Positions 25,472 to 33,875 of a DNA stretch of 64,000 nucleotides are shown here, in pieces (the stretch's first letter is position 1; every line of letters begins with the position of its first letter). Below the pieces are notes generated by a model, which worked only from the letters and a program-made list of their open reading frames with translations, had not been told where the DNA came from and did no database searches. A program made the translations under genes and the position numbers. This stretch comes from Dielma fastidiosa (GTDB taxonomy: Bacteria; Bacillota_I; Bacilli_A; Erysipelotrichales; Erysipelotrichaceae): NCBI RefSeq assembly GCF_000313565.1, contig NZ_HE578933.1, positions 1 to 64,000 of the forward strand. The letters are read 5' to 3'.

Positions 25472-25499
25472 AGTATATCATTTTATTTCATTATGTCAA
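25472..25499 (-). promoter_or_regulatory. Promoter of the PTS/BtpA operon
   Basis: On the minus strand a perfect TTGACA (25499-25494) and TATACT (25477-25472) are separated by 16 bases. The ATG of the IIA gene is 27 bases beyond the -10. Direct repeats cover the whole promoter. Confidence 0.75.
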
Positions 25500-25554
25500 C
25501 TTAATATCTCATATTATTTCACATAAAATCAAGTAATATCTCATTTTATCTCAT
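25474..25554 (-). repeat. Operator array: three pairs of an 8-bp direct repeat
   Basis: On the plus strand the 8-mer TATNTCAT occurs at 25474 (TATATCAT), 25484 (TATTTCAT), 25505 (TATCTCAT), 25515 (TATTTCAC), 25537 (TATCTCAT) and 25547 (TATCTCAT). Within each pair the copies are exactly 10 bases apart; successive pairs start 31 and 32 bases apart. So all sites lie on one face of the helix. The first pair overlaps the -10/spacer, the second and third lie upstream of the -35 box. DeoR-family repressors bind direct repeats, and the DeoR gene downstream carries one such word in its own promoter. Confidence 0.7.
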
Positions 25555-25582
25555 ATTCAAACGATTATTCTGCCAAAAATAA

Positions 25583-25610
25583 CAAAACAGGAGCATATTG
25601 TCTCTCCTGT
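25583..25610 (-). terminator. Terminator of the Ig-like surface protein gene
   Basis: A 7-bp stem ACAGGAG (25587-25593) / CTCCTGT (25604-25610) with a 10-base loop, followed on the minus strand by TTTTG. It starts directly after the stop codon at 25611. Confidence 0.65.
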
Positions 25611-27095
25611 CTATTTGATAAATTTTGTCTCAGCGAGCAGCTTAGGATTTTTCAGCATATCGAACAGATATGTGTATTTGCGTGTCCAATTTTTGGGAAT
25701 TGGCTCTTCATAAAAGGGTTTATCCTGATCAATATAACGGATTTTCTCCCGAGGGTTGCGGATCACTTTAACGATAATCGTCTTTGTATCAATCAATCCT
25801 TCACTGTCCATGACATAGTAAGTCACAGGGTATTCACCCAAAACCCATGTATCTACATAACCCGTATAACTGATCACATCATTCAGCCAGCCATCTTCAT
25901 AATCATAAGCAGAGACATCCTTCATGTAATCAAAGTCATCGTATTGATAAATCGTATGATCACTGGCATCAATCAGCGGCGGATAATTGTCCGGTTCAAT
26001 CACTGTAACAAGCATCTGTTTAATATCATACAGCCCCTTACTGTCCTCAACATAAAAGGTTATCAGATAATTGCCGGGCGCATCCATGACCTCGCCATCA
26101 ATAATCTGCAGCTGATCCGTAAGATCGCCATCCTCAATATCATAAGCAATTGCATAATCAAGCGGATGAATGACCTCACCGGTATAAATGATCGGATGAG
26201 CTAAAATTGTAATCTCGGGCGGATTATTGATTTCATAGGCGCTGATGAGTAATGGTTCACCGATATAGTCAACAAAATTACCGGCAATCCAGCTTTCATG
26301 ATCCTCGCCTTCATGGGAGACATTACGGCCGTTCACACATTCAATCGTCTTGCTTGTATGAACCTTGTAATAAGTCACGCCGCCTTTTTGAATCCGATCA
26401 TAAACATGTGTAAAAACCGTGCCGGGTTCATAAAAGACAAAATACCCATAGGTTGGTGAACAGAAAGTATCCGCTGTTCGGTTTGCGTTTTCTTTTACCG
26501 GTTCACTGCGTTCAAATACCGACTGATAGGCAACTCGCAGCTGAGTATCGATCAGATCAGAAAATGCCTGATAAATCACCGTGTCTCGCTGTGTCTGAAG
26601 CGGTACAAGGGTCGGATAATAAATCAATGTTTCCCGGCTGATGCCGCTGCTTAGGCCATGAACGATCAGCGAGGCATAATATGCGGTATCTGTCTGCAGC
26701 AATTCAAAAGGAATGACAAATTGAAAGCCGACATTGCGGTAATCATAGTAGCAGACTTCCCCATCCCGATTAAATTCACCATCCCCGCATTTTCTGACAT
26801 TCATCGTCCGCATAACCTCAGTCTGATCATTAGCCAGAATCGTCCCCGGCAGCACTAAAACTTCTCCCTGATCACTTGTCAGCTTCAATTCAAATTGATG
26901 ATCGCTGCCATCACGGAAATGCTGAACACTGCTGAGCATCCCCCAGCCATGAATTACAAAGCCTTCCTCACTGATTTCAATCGATTGGATTTCATAAGGC
27001 AGCCTTTCTTTATCCGTCGCACTATAACTTTCTATTTTCAGTGAATGAACAGCCAGCAGTAAACAAATTGTCAGAAGCCATTTCAAAATTCTCAC
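25611..27095 (-). CDS. Exported protein with two C-terminal Ig-like (DUF5011-type) domains
   Basis: 494 residues. The signal peptide at residues 1-25 ends near SYSA. Residues 30-200 look beta-rich and include a CGDGEFN...GEVCYYDY segment with two Cys that may pair. The region 190-300 has a possible SH3-like repeat. Two tandem Ig-like modules of about 80 residues follow, each with the NPPEI or NYPPLI start, the YDIEDGDL or YDYEDGWL motif and a closing beta strand with VEDSKGL or VMDSEGL. No cell-wall anchor is visible. The GTG start at 27095 follows GGAGGTGG with good spacing; an ATG at 27128 lies upstream of that site. Confidence 0.75.
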   Translation of the reverse strand: MRILKWLLTICLLLAVHSLKIESYSATDKERLPYEIQSIEISEEGFVIHGWGMLSSVQHFRDGSDHQFELKLTSDQGEVLVLPGTILANDQTEVMRTMNVRKCGDGEFNRDGEVCYYDYRNVGFQFVIPFELLQTDTAYYASLIVHGLSSGISRETLIYYPTLVPLQTQRDTVIYQAFSDLIDTQLRVAYQSVFERSEPVKENANRTADTFCSPTYGYFVFYEPGTVFTHVYDRIQKGGVTYYKVHTSKTIECVNGRNVSHEGEDHESWIAGNFVDYIGEPLLISAYEINNPPEITILAHPIIYTGEVIHPLDYAIAYDIEDGDLTDQLQIIDGEVMDAPGNYLITFYVEDSKGLYDIKQMLVTVIEPDNYPPLIDASDHTIYQYDDFDYMKDVSAYDYEDGWLNDVISYTGYVDTWVLGEYPVTYYVMDSEGLIDTKTIIVKVIRNPREKIRYIDQDKPFYEEPIPKNWTRKYTYLFDMLKNPKLLAETKFIK

Positions 27096-27144
27096 CCTAC
27101 CACCTCCGTTATAGTTATATATAAGCATTAAAAACTTAATTGTT

Positions 27145-27170
27145 TAAAAAAAAACGAACCGAAGTCCGTT
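27145..27170 (-). terminator. Terminator of the zinc peptidase gene (UUCG loop)
   Basis: On the minus strand a 7-bp stem AACGGAC / GTTCGTT (one G.U pair) is closed by a UUCG tetraloop and followed by about nine T. It starts one base after the stop codon at 27171. Confidence 0.8.
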
Positions 27171-27863
27171 TTAATCGTTATTTCTTCTTCCTGAAATCAA
27201 CAGCATACGCAGAATCTGGAAGACAGTATTGATTAATGCCGCCACATAGGTCAATGCCGCTGCTTTAAGCATACTCTGAGCGTCTGCCTGTTCCGCTTCA
27301 TCAACGATAGCTAAACTCTCAAGCTGCATTAAGGCGCGTTTTGACGCATTAAATTCAATTGGCAAAGTAATGATTTGGAAAACAGCAACAATACATAATG
27401 CTGCGATTCCCAGCATCAGCAAGGGCCGAATACTGAATATCAAGCCCAGAAACAGCACACCCCAGCCCAACTGACTGGCTATGTTTGCCAATGGCAGAAT
27501 ACGGTTTCTCAATTCAATAGCGCCATAGCCTTCCTTATGCTGGATGGCATGACCCACTTCATGAGCCGCAACCGAAACTGATGCAATCGATGTTTTATAA
27601 TAAATATCCGGTGACAGATTGACTGTATGATCCATTGGATTGTAATGATCAGAAAGTGAACCGCCGTTACTTAACTGAACAGCTACATCCTGAAGACCAT
27701 TCGCATCCAAGATCATCCGGGCTGTCTGCGCGCCGGTATATCCTTTTTCAGTATCAATTTTACGATAACGGTGATAGGCGCTCTGCATTCTAGCATTGGC
27801 GATCATAATCACTGCGAAAGCAGCAATATACAGCAAATACTGCAGATAATAGATATCGTTCAC
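27171..27863 (-). CDS. Membrane zinc metallopeptidase (YugP-like)
   Basis: 230-residue integral membrane protein of the neutral zinc metallopeptidase family (Bacillus YugP type). The catalytic motif HEVGHAIQH lies near residues 93-101, with the third ligand probably a downstream Glu or Asp. There is an N-terminal anchor (residues 5-22) and three C-terminal membrane helices (about 120-150, 153-168 and 205-225). The substrate is unknown; a role in cell-envelope quality control is only plausible. AGGGAGG precedes the ATG. Confidence 0.86.
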   Translation of the reverse strand: MNDIYYLQYLLYIAAFAVIMIANARMQSAYHRYRKIDTEKGYTGAQTARMILDANGLQDVAVQLSNGGSLSDHYNPMDHTVNLSPDIYYKTSIASVSVAAHEVGHAIQHKEGYGAIELRNRILPLANIASQLGWGVLFLGLIFSIRPLLMLGIAALCIVAVFQIITLPIEFNASKRALMQLESLAIVDEAEQADAQSMLKAAALTYVAALINTVFQILRMLLISGRRNND

Positions 27864-27883
27864 GCTAGTCCCTCCTTAGAAAG

Positions 27884-27909
27884 AAAAATAGAAGCCGAAG
27901 CTTCTATTT
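27884..27909 (-). terminator. Terminator of the HU gene (UUCG loop)
   Basis: A 10-bp perfect stem AAATAGAAGC / GCTTCTATTT around a UUCG tetraloop (minus strand), followed by TTTTC. Its first arm overlaps the HU stop codon at 27904-27906. Confidence 0.85.
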
Positions 27910-28188
27910 AACAGCATCCTTTAATGCTTTAGCTGCCTTAAATGCAGGAGCTTTTGTAGCAGGAATAGGAAGTGGTTCTTTTGTAGCAGGGTTAATACCT
28001 GTACGTGCCGCACGTTCCTTAACTTCAAATTTACCGAAACCGCTGATGTCAACTTTTGATCCGTCAACTAATGCAGCAGTAATAGATTCAAATACTGTAT
28101 CAACTGCAACTGTTGCATCCTTTTTTGTAATTTCTAGTTTATTAGCCAAAACTTCGACTAAACCTTTTTTGTTTAAAACTTCACTCAT
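27904..28188 (-). CDS. hup: DNA-binding protein HU
   Basis: 94-residue histone-like protein that bends DNA and compacts the nucleoid. The signatures are GFGKFEVKERAARTGINPATKEPLPIPATKAPAFK (beta-arm region, about 47-81) and the helical N-terminus MSEVLNKKGLVEVLANK. The ATG at 28188 was chosen because GGAGGT (28201-28196) precedes it; an ATG at 28203 would start ahead of that site. The order spoIVA-hbs is conserved in Bacillus. The Bacillus name is hbs. Confidence 0.95.
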   Translation of the reverse strand: MSEVLNKKGLVEVLANKLEITKKDATVAVDTVFESITAALVDGSKVDISGFGKFEVKERAARTGINPATKEPLPIPATKAPAFKAAKALKDAVK

Positions 28189-28213
28189 GTTAATTACCTC
28201 CAAACATGAATAT

Positions 28214-28242
28214 ATAATATCATCAAACAGTTACTATTTCAA
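28214..28242 (-). promoter_or_regulatory. Promoter of the HU gene
   Basis: On the minus strand TTGAAA (28242-28237) and TATTAT (28219-28214) are 17 bases apart, near-consensus for sigma-A, with the start codon 25 bases downstream. Confidence 0.7.
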
Positions 28243-28281
28243 CACTTTTATCGAATAAATAAATTTTCAATAAAGGCTTAA

Positions 28282-29760
28282 TTATAGGACTATCGCAATG
28301 ACATTTCCCTTTCCTTTATTAACCAGTTTAGTTAAAATATCCTGTAAGCGCACCCGTGCAGCCTCAGGGATCATGGAAAGCTTGGCATTAAGCCCGTCAC
28401 GAATCAGATCAGAGAGTTTACGGCCAAAGATATCAGAATCCCAAATACTCTGATCATCCTTGCCCTGATCTCTTAACAGATAGTTAATTAATTCCTCACT
28501 CTGCTCTTTTGAGCCGATAATTGGTTCAAAGGAGCTCTCTACATCAACCTTAATCATGTGAATGCTCGGCGCGATTGCTTTCAGTCTGACACCGTAGCGA
28601 TTGCCCTGCTTAATGATTTCCGGTGTCGATAATTCGATATCACTCAGACTCGCCGAGGCAAAGCCATATCCGGTTTGTTTCACCATCTTTAATGCGGAAC
28701 TGATTGCATCATATTCTTTTTTGGCTTTAGAGAAATCCTGCATCAATGACATTAACTCAGCCTTATCCTTGATTTCAACACCCATGATTTCTCGAAGAAT
28801 ATCATTGTATAATCCTGGCTTAATCACAATATCGACAAACACGTTGCCATTGCCGGGATCAATTGTTGAAAGGTTGCTGCTGTCAATGTATTCATTCTCA
28901 TTGAGCACATCGGTAATTTTTTCAACCTCACGCAGCTTGTCGACGGATGACATGCTCGCCTCAATAGAAGCATTGATATTTTTCTTCAGCCAATGATCAT
29001 CGCTGAGTACCGCCACCCACTGAGGCAGCTGAATGTTGATCTCCGATACCGGGAATTCATAAAGCGCTTCTCTTAAAATTGTATGAATATCAACTTCATT
29101 CATTGATTCTACAGAGATAGCCAGAATCGGTACATCATATTTTTCTTTCAATTTCTCAACAACACCGCTGGCTGCTGCACTGGTAGGATCAGTCGTATTA
29201 ACAATCACGATGAATGGCTTGCCGATTGCGATCAGCTCATCAATGACCTCCTGCTCAGCCTCTACATAAGCTTCCCGCGGCAGATCGGTGATGCTGCCGT
29301 CACTCGTTACAACAATACCAATTGTCGAATGATCCTGAATTACCTTCTGAGTGCCTGTTTTAGCTGCCTCATTAAACGGTATGGCTTGATCATACCATGG
29401 TGTACGCACCATCCGCATGCCATTCTCATCCTTGTAGCCCTTAGCTTCAGGAATAACATAACCGACACAGTCAACAAGTCTTACTTTAACGTTAAAGCCG
29501 TCCTCAAATTCAATGGTCGCTGCATTATTCGGTACAAATTTCGGTTCGGTGGTCATGATTGTCTTACCTTCACCGGATTGCGGAAGCTCATCTGTCATCC
29601 GCGCTTTTTCATACTCATCACTGATGTAAGGAATAACAGCCTTTTCCATAAACTTTTTAATAAATGTTGATTTGCCGACACGGACTGGTCCGACTATTCC
29701 CAGATATATGTCTCCGCCCGTACGTTGTGCGATATTTTTTAAAATCTCTGTGGTATTCAT
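28282..29760 (-). CDS. spoIVA: Stage IV sporulation protein A (spore coat scaffold ATPase)
   Basis: The 492-residue morphogenetic ATPase builds the basement layer of the spore coat around the forespore. Walker A GPVRVGKST is near residues 24-32, followed by the diagnostic ARMTDELPQSGEGKTIMTTEPKFVP (about 53-77), a Sensor-like VTSDGSITDLPREAY, and a C-terminal GKGNVIAIVL that anchors SpoIVA through SpoVM in Bacillus. Full length. It is preceded by a sigma-E-like promoter at 29784-29812. HU follows, the conserved order. The strong sequence identity to other SpoIVA proteins argues that this organism really sporulates. Confidence 0.97.
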   Translation of the reverse strand: MNTTEILKNIAQRTGGDIYLGIVGPVRVGKSTFIKKFMEKAVIPYISDEYEKARMTDELPQSGEGKTIMTTEPKFVPNNAATIEFEDGFNVKVRLVDCVGYVIPEAKGYKDENGMRMVRTPWYDQAIPFNEAAKTGTQKVIQDHSTIGIVVTSDGSITDLPREAYVEAEQEVIDELIAIGKPFIVIVNTTDPTSAAASGVVEKLKEKYDVPILAISVESMNEVDIHTILREALYEFPVSEINIQLPQWVAVLSDDHWLKKNINASIEASMSSVDKLREVEKITDVLNENEYIDSSNLSTIDPGNGNVFVDIVIKPGLYNDILREIMGVEIKDKAELMSLMQDFSKAKKEYDAISSALKMVKQTGYGFASASLSDIELSTPEIIKQGNRYGVRLKAIAPSIHMIKVDVESSFEPIIGSKEQSEELINYLLRDQGKDDQSIWDSDIFGRKLSDLIRDGLNAKLSMIPEAARVRLQDILTKLVNKGKGNVIAIVL

Positions 29761-29783
29761 TAGGTTCCTCCCTTATTCATTAA

Positions 29784-29812
29784 ACTGTATGTGTCAGAAT
29801 GCACAGATATGC
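29784..29812 (-). promoter_or_regulatory. Sigma-E-like promoter of spoIVA
   Basis: On the minus strand GCATATC (29812-29806) and CATACAGT (29791-29784) are 14 bases apart. The Bacillus sigma-E consensus is a -35 of the ATATT type, 14 or so bases, and CATACANT. spoIVA is a mother-cell sigma-E gene in Bacillus, which agrees. The ATG is 23 bases downstream. Confidence 0.6.
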
Positions 29813-29832
29813 ATAGAATAAGGGGTTAATCT

Positions 29833-30375
29833 TTATTTTATTTCATTTTCCGGCTGAATGTGAATTACTTTTTGTACCAGCACTTTATTCGCAAAAGCTA
29901 AAGCCGCAAACTTCATCGGTATCGCACTCATAACTACTGGATCAATACTATTCAGCGCGCCGCCCTTCAGAATCAGGGAAAGCATCATCTGCAAGGCTTG
30001 TTCCTGCTCTTCACAGAACAAATTATAGGAATCCTTTTCACTCATCACAACGGTTTGCATCGTAATTGCTGTTTTGATATCAGAAAGTGAAAATACTTGT
30101 TTAAACGTAGAAATAACGATCAGATAAGCGAGATGGACACGGTTGTATCGTTTTTTCTGCGGTGAAGGAATCAGTTTCATCTTTACATAATTATTTACCA
30201 TGGCTGGGGTGATGATCTTCTCATCGGGAATGCTTAAGGGTGCCAGATAACGTTCAATCAGAGAAATCAGTTGATCCATATATAAATCAATAGAGGGCAG
30301 CTCATGCCAGCGCGGTAAATGAAAAGTCAGCATGTCCTCTCCCCATTGATATAATTCTTCAGTGTTATTTTTCAT
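29833..30375 (-). CDS. DUF1836 domain protein, putative regulator
   Basis: 180 residues. The DUF1836 family is recognised from the pattern of an acidic N-terminal helix, LPRWHELPSIDLYMDQ near 20-35, ITPAMVNNYVKMKLIPSPQKKRYNRVHLAYLI near 61-92 (a MerR-like HTH with the KKRY turn), and a helical C-terminus. Function unknown; in Firmicutes these proteins are often near sporulation or central genes. It lies directly upstream of the spoIVA promoter on the same strand. GGAGGAATAGCT precedes the ATG. Confidence 0.82.
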   Translation of the reverse strand: MKNNTEELYQWGEDMLTFHLPRWHELPSIDLYMDQLISLIERYLAPLSIPDEKIITPAMVNNYVKMKLIPSPQKKRYNRVHLAYLIVISTFKQVFSLSDIKTAITMQTVVMSEKDSYNLFCEEQEQALQMMLSLILKGGALNSIDPVVMSAIPMKFAALAFANKVLVQKVIHIQPENEIK

Positions 30376-30433
30376 AGCTATTCCTCCAAGTTATAGTTTA
30401 CCTTTTTTTTCTGTTAAGTGCAAATCTTCAATA

Positions 30434-30462
30434 TTGATGAAATAAGAAAAGAGGATTATAAT
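30434..30462 (+). promoter_or_regulatory. Promoter of the threonine aldolase gene
   Basis: TTGATG (30434-30439) and TATAAT (30457-30462) are 17 bases apart, 23 bases before the start codon at 30485. Confidence 0.65.
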
Positions 30463-30484
30463 AGTTAAAATGACGGAGGTAGAT

Positions 30485-31516
30485 ATGATGTACAGTTTTA
30501 GAAATGATTACAGTGAAGGGGCGCATCCCTCGATATTAAAAGCGATGAACGATGAGAATTTAAATCAGAAAATCGGTTATGGAATGGATGAAATATGTGA
30601 GCAGGCACGTGCTTTAATCCGCAAGGAATGCGATGCCCAGCAGGCTGATGTGCATTTCCTAGTCGGCGGTACGCAAGCCAATCTTACCGTGATAGCCGCT
30701 GCCCTGCGGCCCTATGAAGCGGTGATTGCCTGTGAGAGCGGACATATCAACGTTCATGAAACAGGATCTATTGAGGCATGCGGACATAAGGTATGTACAG
30801 CTTATGCAAAGGACGGCAAATTAACACCGGCCATGATACAGAAGATTGTTGATTTTCATGCGGATGAGCATATGGTCAAACCTAAAATGGTTTATATTTC
30901 TAATGCGACCGAGCTGGGAACCATATATTATAAGGAAGAATTAACTGCCCTTCATCAAATCTGCAAGGAACTGGATTTATATCTGTTTATGGATGGGGCG
31001 CGGCTGGGCAGTGCTTTAACAGCCGAAGGCAACGATCTGACGCTTGCTGATATCGCAAGGCTTTGTGATGTATTCTATATTGGCGGCACAAAGAACGGCG
31101 CGCTGTTCGGTGAAGCTGTGGTGATCAATCATGAACAAATTAAAAAGGAATTTCGCTATAATATCAAACAGCGCGGCGGTATGTTGGCTAAAGGCTTCCT
31201 TTTAGGTCTTCAATTTAAAACGCTTTTTGAAAATGATTTGTTTTATTCATTAGCCAAGCAAGCAAACGAATGCGCACAGCGAATGGTCAAAGTCATCAAG
31301 GATGCCGGTTTTGAATTTTATGCCGATTCCCCGACGAATCAGCTATTCCCGATTCTGCCGAATTCACTCGCCGATAAGATCAGTGAGAAATACGCATTTC
31401 AGGTTCAGGAAAAAATAAATGATGAAACCACAGCGCTGCGCTTTGTAACATCCTGGGCTTGTCCAAATCATGTCATTGATGAATTTATCAATGATTTTAA
31501 ATCATATACCAAATAG
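30485..31516 (+). CDS. Low-specificity L-threonine aldolase-like PLP enzyme
   Basis: 343-residue fold-type I PLP enzyme of the beta-eliminating lyase/threonine aldolase family, cleaving threonine or allo-threonine to glycine and acetaldehyde. NDYSEGAHPSILKAM is at the N-terminus, LFMDGARLGSAL carries the PLP-contacting Asp, and FYIGGTKNGALFGEAVV carries the Schiff-base Lys. The start at 30485 (or 30488) fits GGAGG at 30475-30479; the ATG at 30470 precedes the site. It is a single + strand gene inserted into the minus-strand spoIVA-gpsA-der-cmk block, with its own promoter and terminator. Confidence 0.88.
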   Translation: MMYSFRNDYSEGAHPSILKAMNDENLNQKIGYGMDEICEQARALIRKECDAQQADVHFLVGGTQANLTVIAAALRPYEAVIACESGHINVHETGSIEACGHKVCTAYAKDGKLTPAMIQKIVDFHADEHMVKPKMVYISNATELGTIYYKEELTALHQICKELDLYLFMDGARLGSALTAEGNDLTLADIARLCDVFYIGGTKNGALFGEAVVINHEQIKKEFRYNIKQRGGMLAKGFLLGLQFKTLFENDLFYSLAKQANECAQRMVKVIKDAGFEFYADSPTNQLFPILPNSLADKISEKYAFQVQEKINDETTALRFVTSWACPNHVIDEFINDFKSYTK

Positions 31517-31523
31517 GTAAAAT

Positions 31524-31550
31524 AAAAAATACGCATGACGCGTATTTTTT
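31524..31550. terminator. Bidirectional terminator between the threonine aldolase gene and gpsA
   Basis: An 11-bp perfect stem AAAAAATACGC / GCGTATTTTTT around a 5-base loop between two converging genes. The A and T runs give U-tracts in both directions. Confidence 0.85.
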
Positions 31551-31555
31551 AATTT

Positions 31556-32551
31556 TTAAAGTTCTGCTTTTAATTCACGCAGCATTAAATCACGGGCTGA
31601 AACCGATGGCTTTTTACCTTCATACAACACTTTATAAATCTCATCAACGATTGGCATATCAATCTGATGCTGCTCCTTCAGTTCATACAAAACCTTAGCG
31701 GTGCGCACCCCTTCAACCGTTTTCGTATTGTTCTGCCAGAAGACTTGCGCATCATCCGCCTTGCCTATCTGATAACCCGCTTGAAAATTACGGGAATGTA
31801 CGCTTGTACAAGTAACAACTAAATCACCGATGCCGGTCAATCCCATAAACGTTTCCTGACGGCCGCCCATTGCAGTACCAAAGCGAATCATTTCAGCTAA
31901 GCCGCGGGTGATCAGCGCTGCCTTCGTATTATCGCCATAACCAAGACCTGCCAATACACCGCTCGCTAAAGCAATCGCATTTTTAACCGCTACACCAAGC
32001 TCCGAGCCAAGCTCATCATTACCGCGGTAAACCCGGAAGTAATTGTTTGAGAACAGGTGCTGAATCGTCATAGCGTCAGCTTCATTTAATGAAACCGCGC
32101 AGATCGTTGTCAGCATTCGCAGTACAACCTCCTCCGCATGACTTGGGCCAATCAGTGAAACTACACTACTCAGCTTATCTGATGGAATACAGTCACGAAT
32201 AACATTTGACATACGATCGTTGTTGCCCGGATGAAAACCTTTGGCGGTATTGACAACAATGATTTTCTTAGTTAAATAAGGCAGAATACTTTGGCATACT
32301 TCCTCAATCGCAATCGAAGGTACTGATAAAAGCACAACATCCGCATCTTTAACTACGCTGAGATCAGCCGTCGCCTGAAGCTGTGGATTCAACTGCACAT
32401 CAGGAAAGAATTTCTTTATTGTATGTTCATTTTGAATCTCATTGACTTCCTCATGATTTTTACCCCAAATGATACAATCTTGTCCATTATCAACGAGCAC
32501 CTGAGCCAGAGCGGTTCCCCAGCTGCCGCTGCCAATTACAACAGTTTTCAT
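31556..32551 (-). CDS. gpsA: NAD(P)-dependent glycerol-3-phosphate dehydrogenase
   Basis: 331 residues. Reduces dihydroxyacetone phosphate to sn-glycerol 3-phosphate for phospholipid synthesis. The Rossmann motif GSGSWGTALAQVL is at 7-19, followed by NTAKGFHPG, the catalytic-Lys region GVAVKNAIALASGVLAGLGYGDNTKAALITRG near 185-216, and FMGLTGIGDLVVTC. It lies 11 bases after der and is the last gene of the cmk-der-gpsA block, which is conserved in Firmicutes. Confidence 0.96.
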   Translation of the reverse strand: MKTVVIGSGSWGTALAQVLVDNGQDCIIWGKNHEEVNEIQNEHTIKKFFPDVQLNPQLQATADLSVVKDADVVLLSVPSIAIEEVCQSILPYLTKKIIVVNTAKGFHPGNNDRMSNVIRDCIPSDKLSSVVSLIGPSHAEEVVLRMLTTICAVSLNEADAMTIQHLFSNNYFRVYRGNDELGSELGVAVKNAIALASGVLAGLGYGDNTKAALITRGLAEMIRFGTAMGGRQETFMGLTGIGDLVVTCTSVHSRNFQAGYQIGKADDAQVFWQNNTKTVEGVRTAKVLYELKEQHQIDMPIVDEIYKVLYEGKKPSVSARDLMLRELKAEL

Positions 32552-32562
32552 TTTATCTTCTC

Positions 32563-33873
32563 CTATTGCGTTTTTTCTCTGGCGATGATTCTTAATGTCG
32601 TACCAGTGAAATCAAATGCCTCACGCAGCTTATTTTCTAAAAAGCGTTTATAGCTGAAATGCAGAAGCTCAGGATCATTAACAAAGAGTACAAAGGTCGG
32701 CGGTGCTACCGCAACCTGTGAACAATAATAGATACGCAGACGCTTACCGTTGTGTGTTGGCGGCGGCGTCATTAACTGAGCATCTAAGATGACTTCATTT
32801 AACACATTCGTCTGAATTCTCAGCAATGAATAATCATGTACCATATCAATCAGCGGCAGAATTTGATGAATCCGCTGTTTAGTGAGTGCTGATACAAACA
32901 GAATCGGCGCATAACTCAGATAGACAAACTCATTGCGCAGTTTCTTTTCGATACTGACAGTTGAGTTTTCATCCTTATCAACCGTATCCCACTTATTATA
33001 GATAAGTATTACACCCTTACCGGCTTCATGCGCATAGCCAGCCACATGCTTATCCTGATCGCGGATACCGCTCTCGCCGTCAATGACTACCAATACAACA
33101 TCACAGCGCTCAATGGCACTCATGGCCCGCATCACAGAGTATTTTTCTACATTTTCATAAACCTTGCCGCGTTTGCGGATACCCGCTGTATCAACAACGA
33201 CATATTCCTTGCCTTCCCGCTTAAAAGGTGTATCGATGGCATCTCGAGTTGTACCTTCAACATTTGAAACGATAACTCGATCCTGATTCAAAATCGCATT
33301 AACCAATGATGATTTACCGACATTAGGACGGCCAATCAGACAGAAGCGCGTCATGCCTTCATATTCATTGCGGATATTCTTAGGGAAAGACTCGACAATT
33401 TTATCAAGCATATCACCAATACCGATGCCATGCGTACCTGACAATGCGATTGGATCACCAAGTCCCAAAGCATAGAATTCATAGATTGCATCCATAAATT
33501 GCAGATCATCAATCTTATTGACAACAAGAATCACCGGCTTCTGTGATTTACGAAGCATCTTGGCAATATATTCATCATCTTTCGTCAGACCATCTCGGCC
33601 ATTTACAACAAAAACAATTGAATCCGCTTCCTCAATCGCGATTTCAACCTGCATTTCAATTTCTTCTTTGAACGGCTGATTTTCAATCTGAATACCGCCG
33701 GTATCAATAACTCTGAATTCTTTTGTGAGCCATTCTGCCTTGCCATAGATACGGTCACGGGTTACCCCCGGTGTATCCTCGACAATTGATTTCCGCTCGC
33801 CGATAATTCGGTTAAATACTGTCGACTTACCAACATTAGGACGTCCGACAATTGCTGTTATTCCATAGATCAT
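32563..33873 (-). CDS. der: Ribosome-assembly GTPase Der (EngA)
   Basis: 436-residue tandem GTPase for 50S maturation. Two G domains each carry GRPNVGKS (near 11 and 181), switch II DTGGI and DTAGIR, and NKID or NKWD. The C-terminal KH-like domain has [30 protein letters not shown]. Start and stop are normal. It lies 2 bases after cmk. Confidence 0.96.
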   Translation of the reverse strand: MIYGITAIVGRPNVGKSTVFNRIIGERKSIVEDTPGVTRDRIYGKAEWLTKEFRVIDTGGIQIENQPFKEEIEMQVEIAIEEADSIVFVVNGRDGLTKDDEYIAKMLRKSQKPVILVVNKIDDLQFMDAIYEFYALGLGDPIALSGTHGIGIGDMLDKIVESFPKNIRNEYEGMTRFCLIGRPNVGKSSLVNAILNQDRVIVSNVEGTTRDAIDTPFKREGKEYVVVDTAGIRKRGKVYENVEKYSVMRAMSAIERCDVVLVVIDGESGIRDQDKHVAGYAHEAGKGVILIYNKWDTVDKDENSTVSIEKKLRNEFVYLSYAPILFVSALTKQRIHQILPLIDMVHDYSLLRIQTNVLNEVILDAQLMTPPPTHNGKRLRIYYCSQVAVAPPTFVLFVNDPELLHFSYKRFLENKLREAFDFTGTTLRIIAREKTQ

Positions 33874-33875
33874 GT

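Noticed and set aside
28601-28996. 131-residue plus-strand open frame inside spoIVA
   Set aside because: Shadow frame antisense to a conserved gene, with no Shine-Dalgarno sequence.
29329-29670. Plus-strand open frame inside spoIVA
   Set aside because: Antisense shadow of a clear SpoIVA reading frame; no ribosome binding site or recognisable protein.
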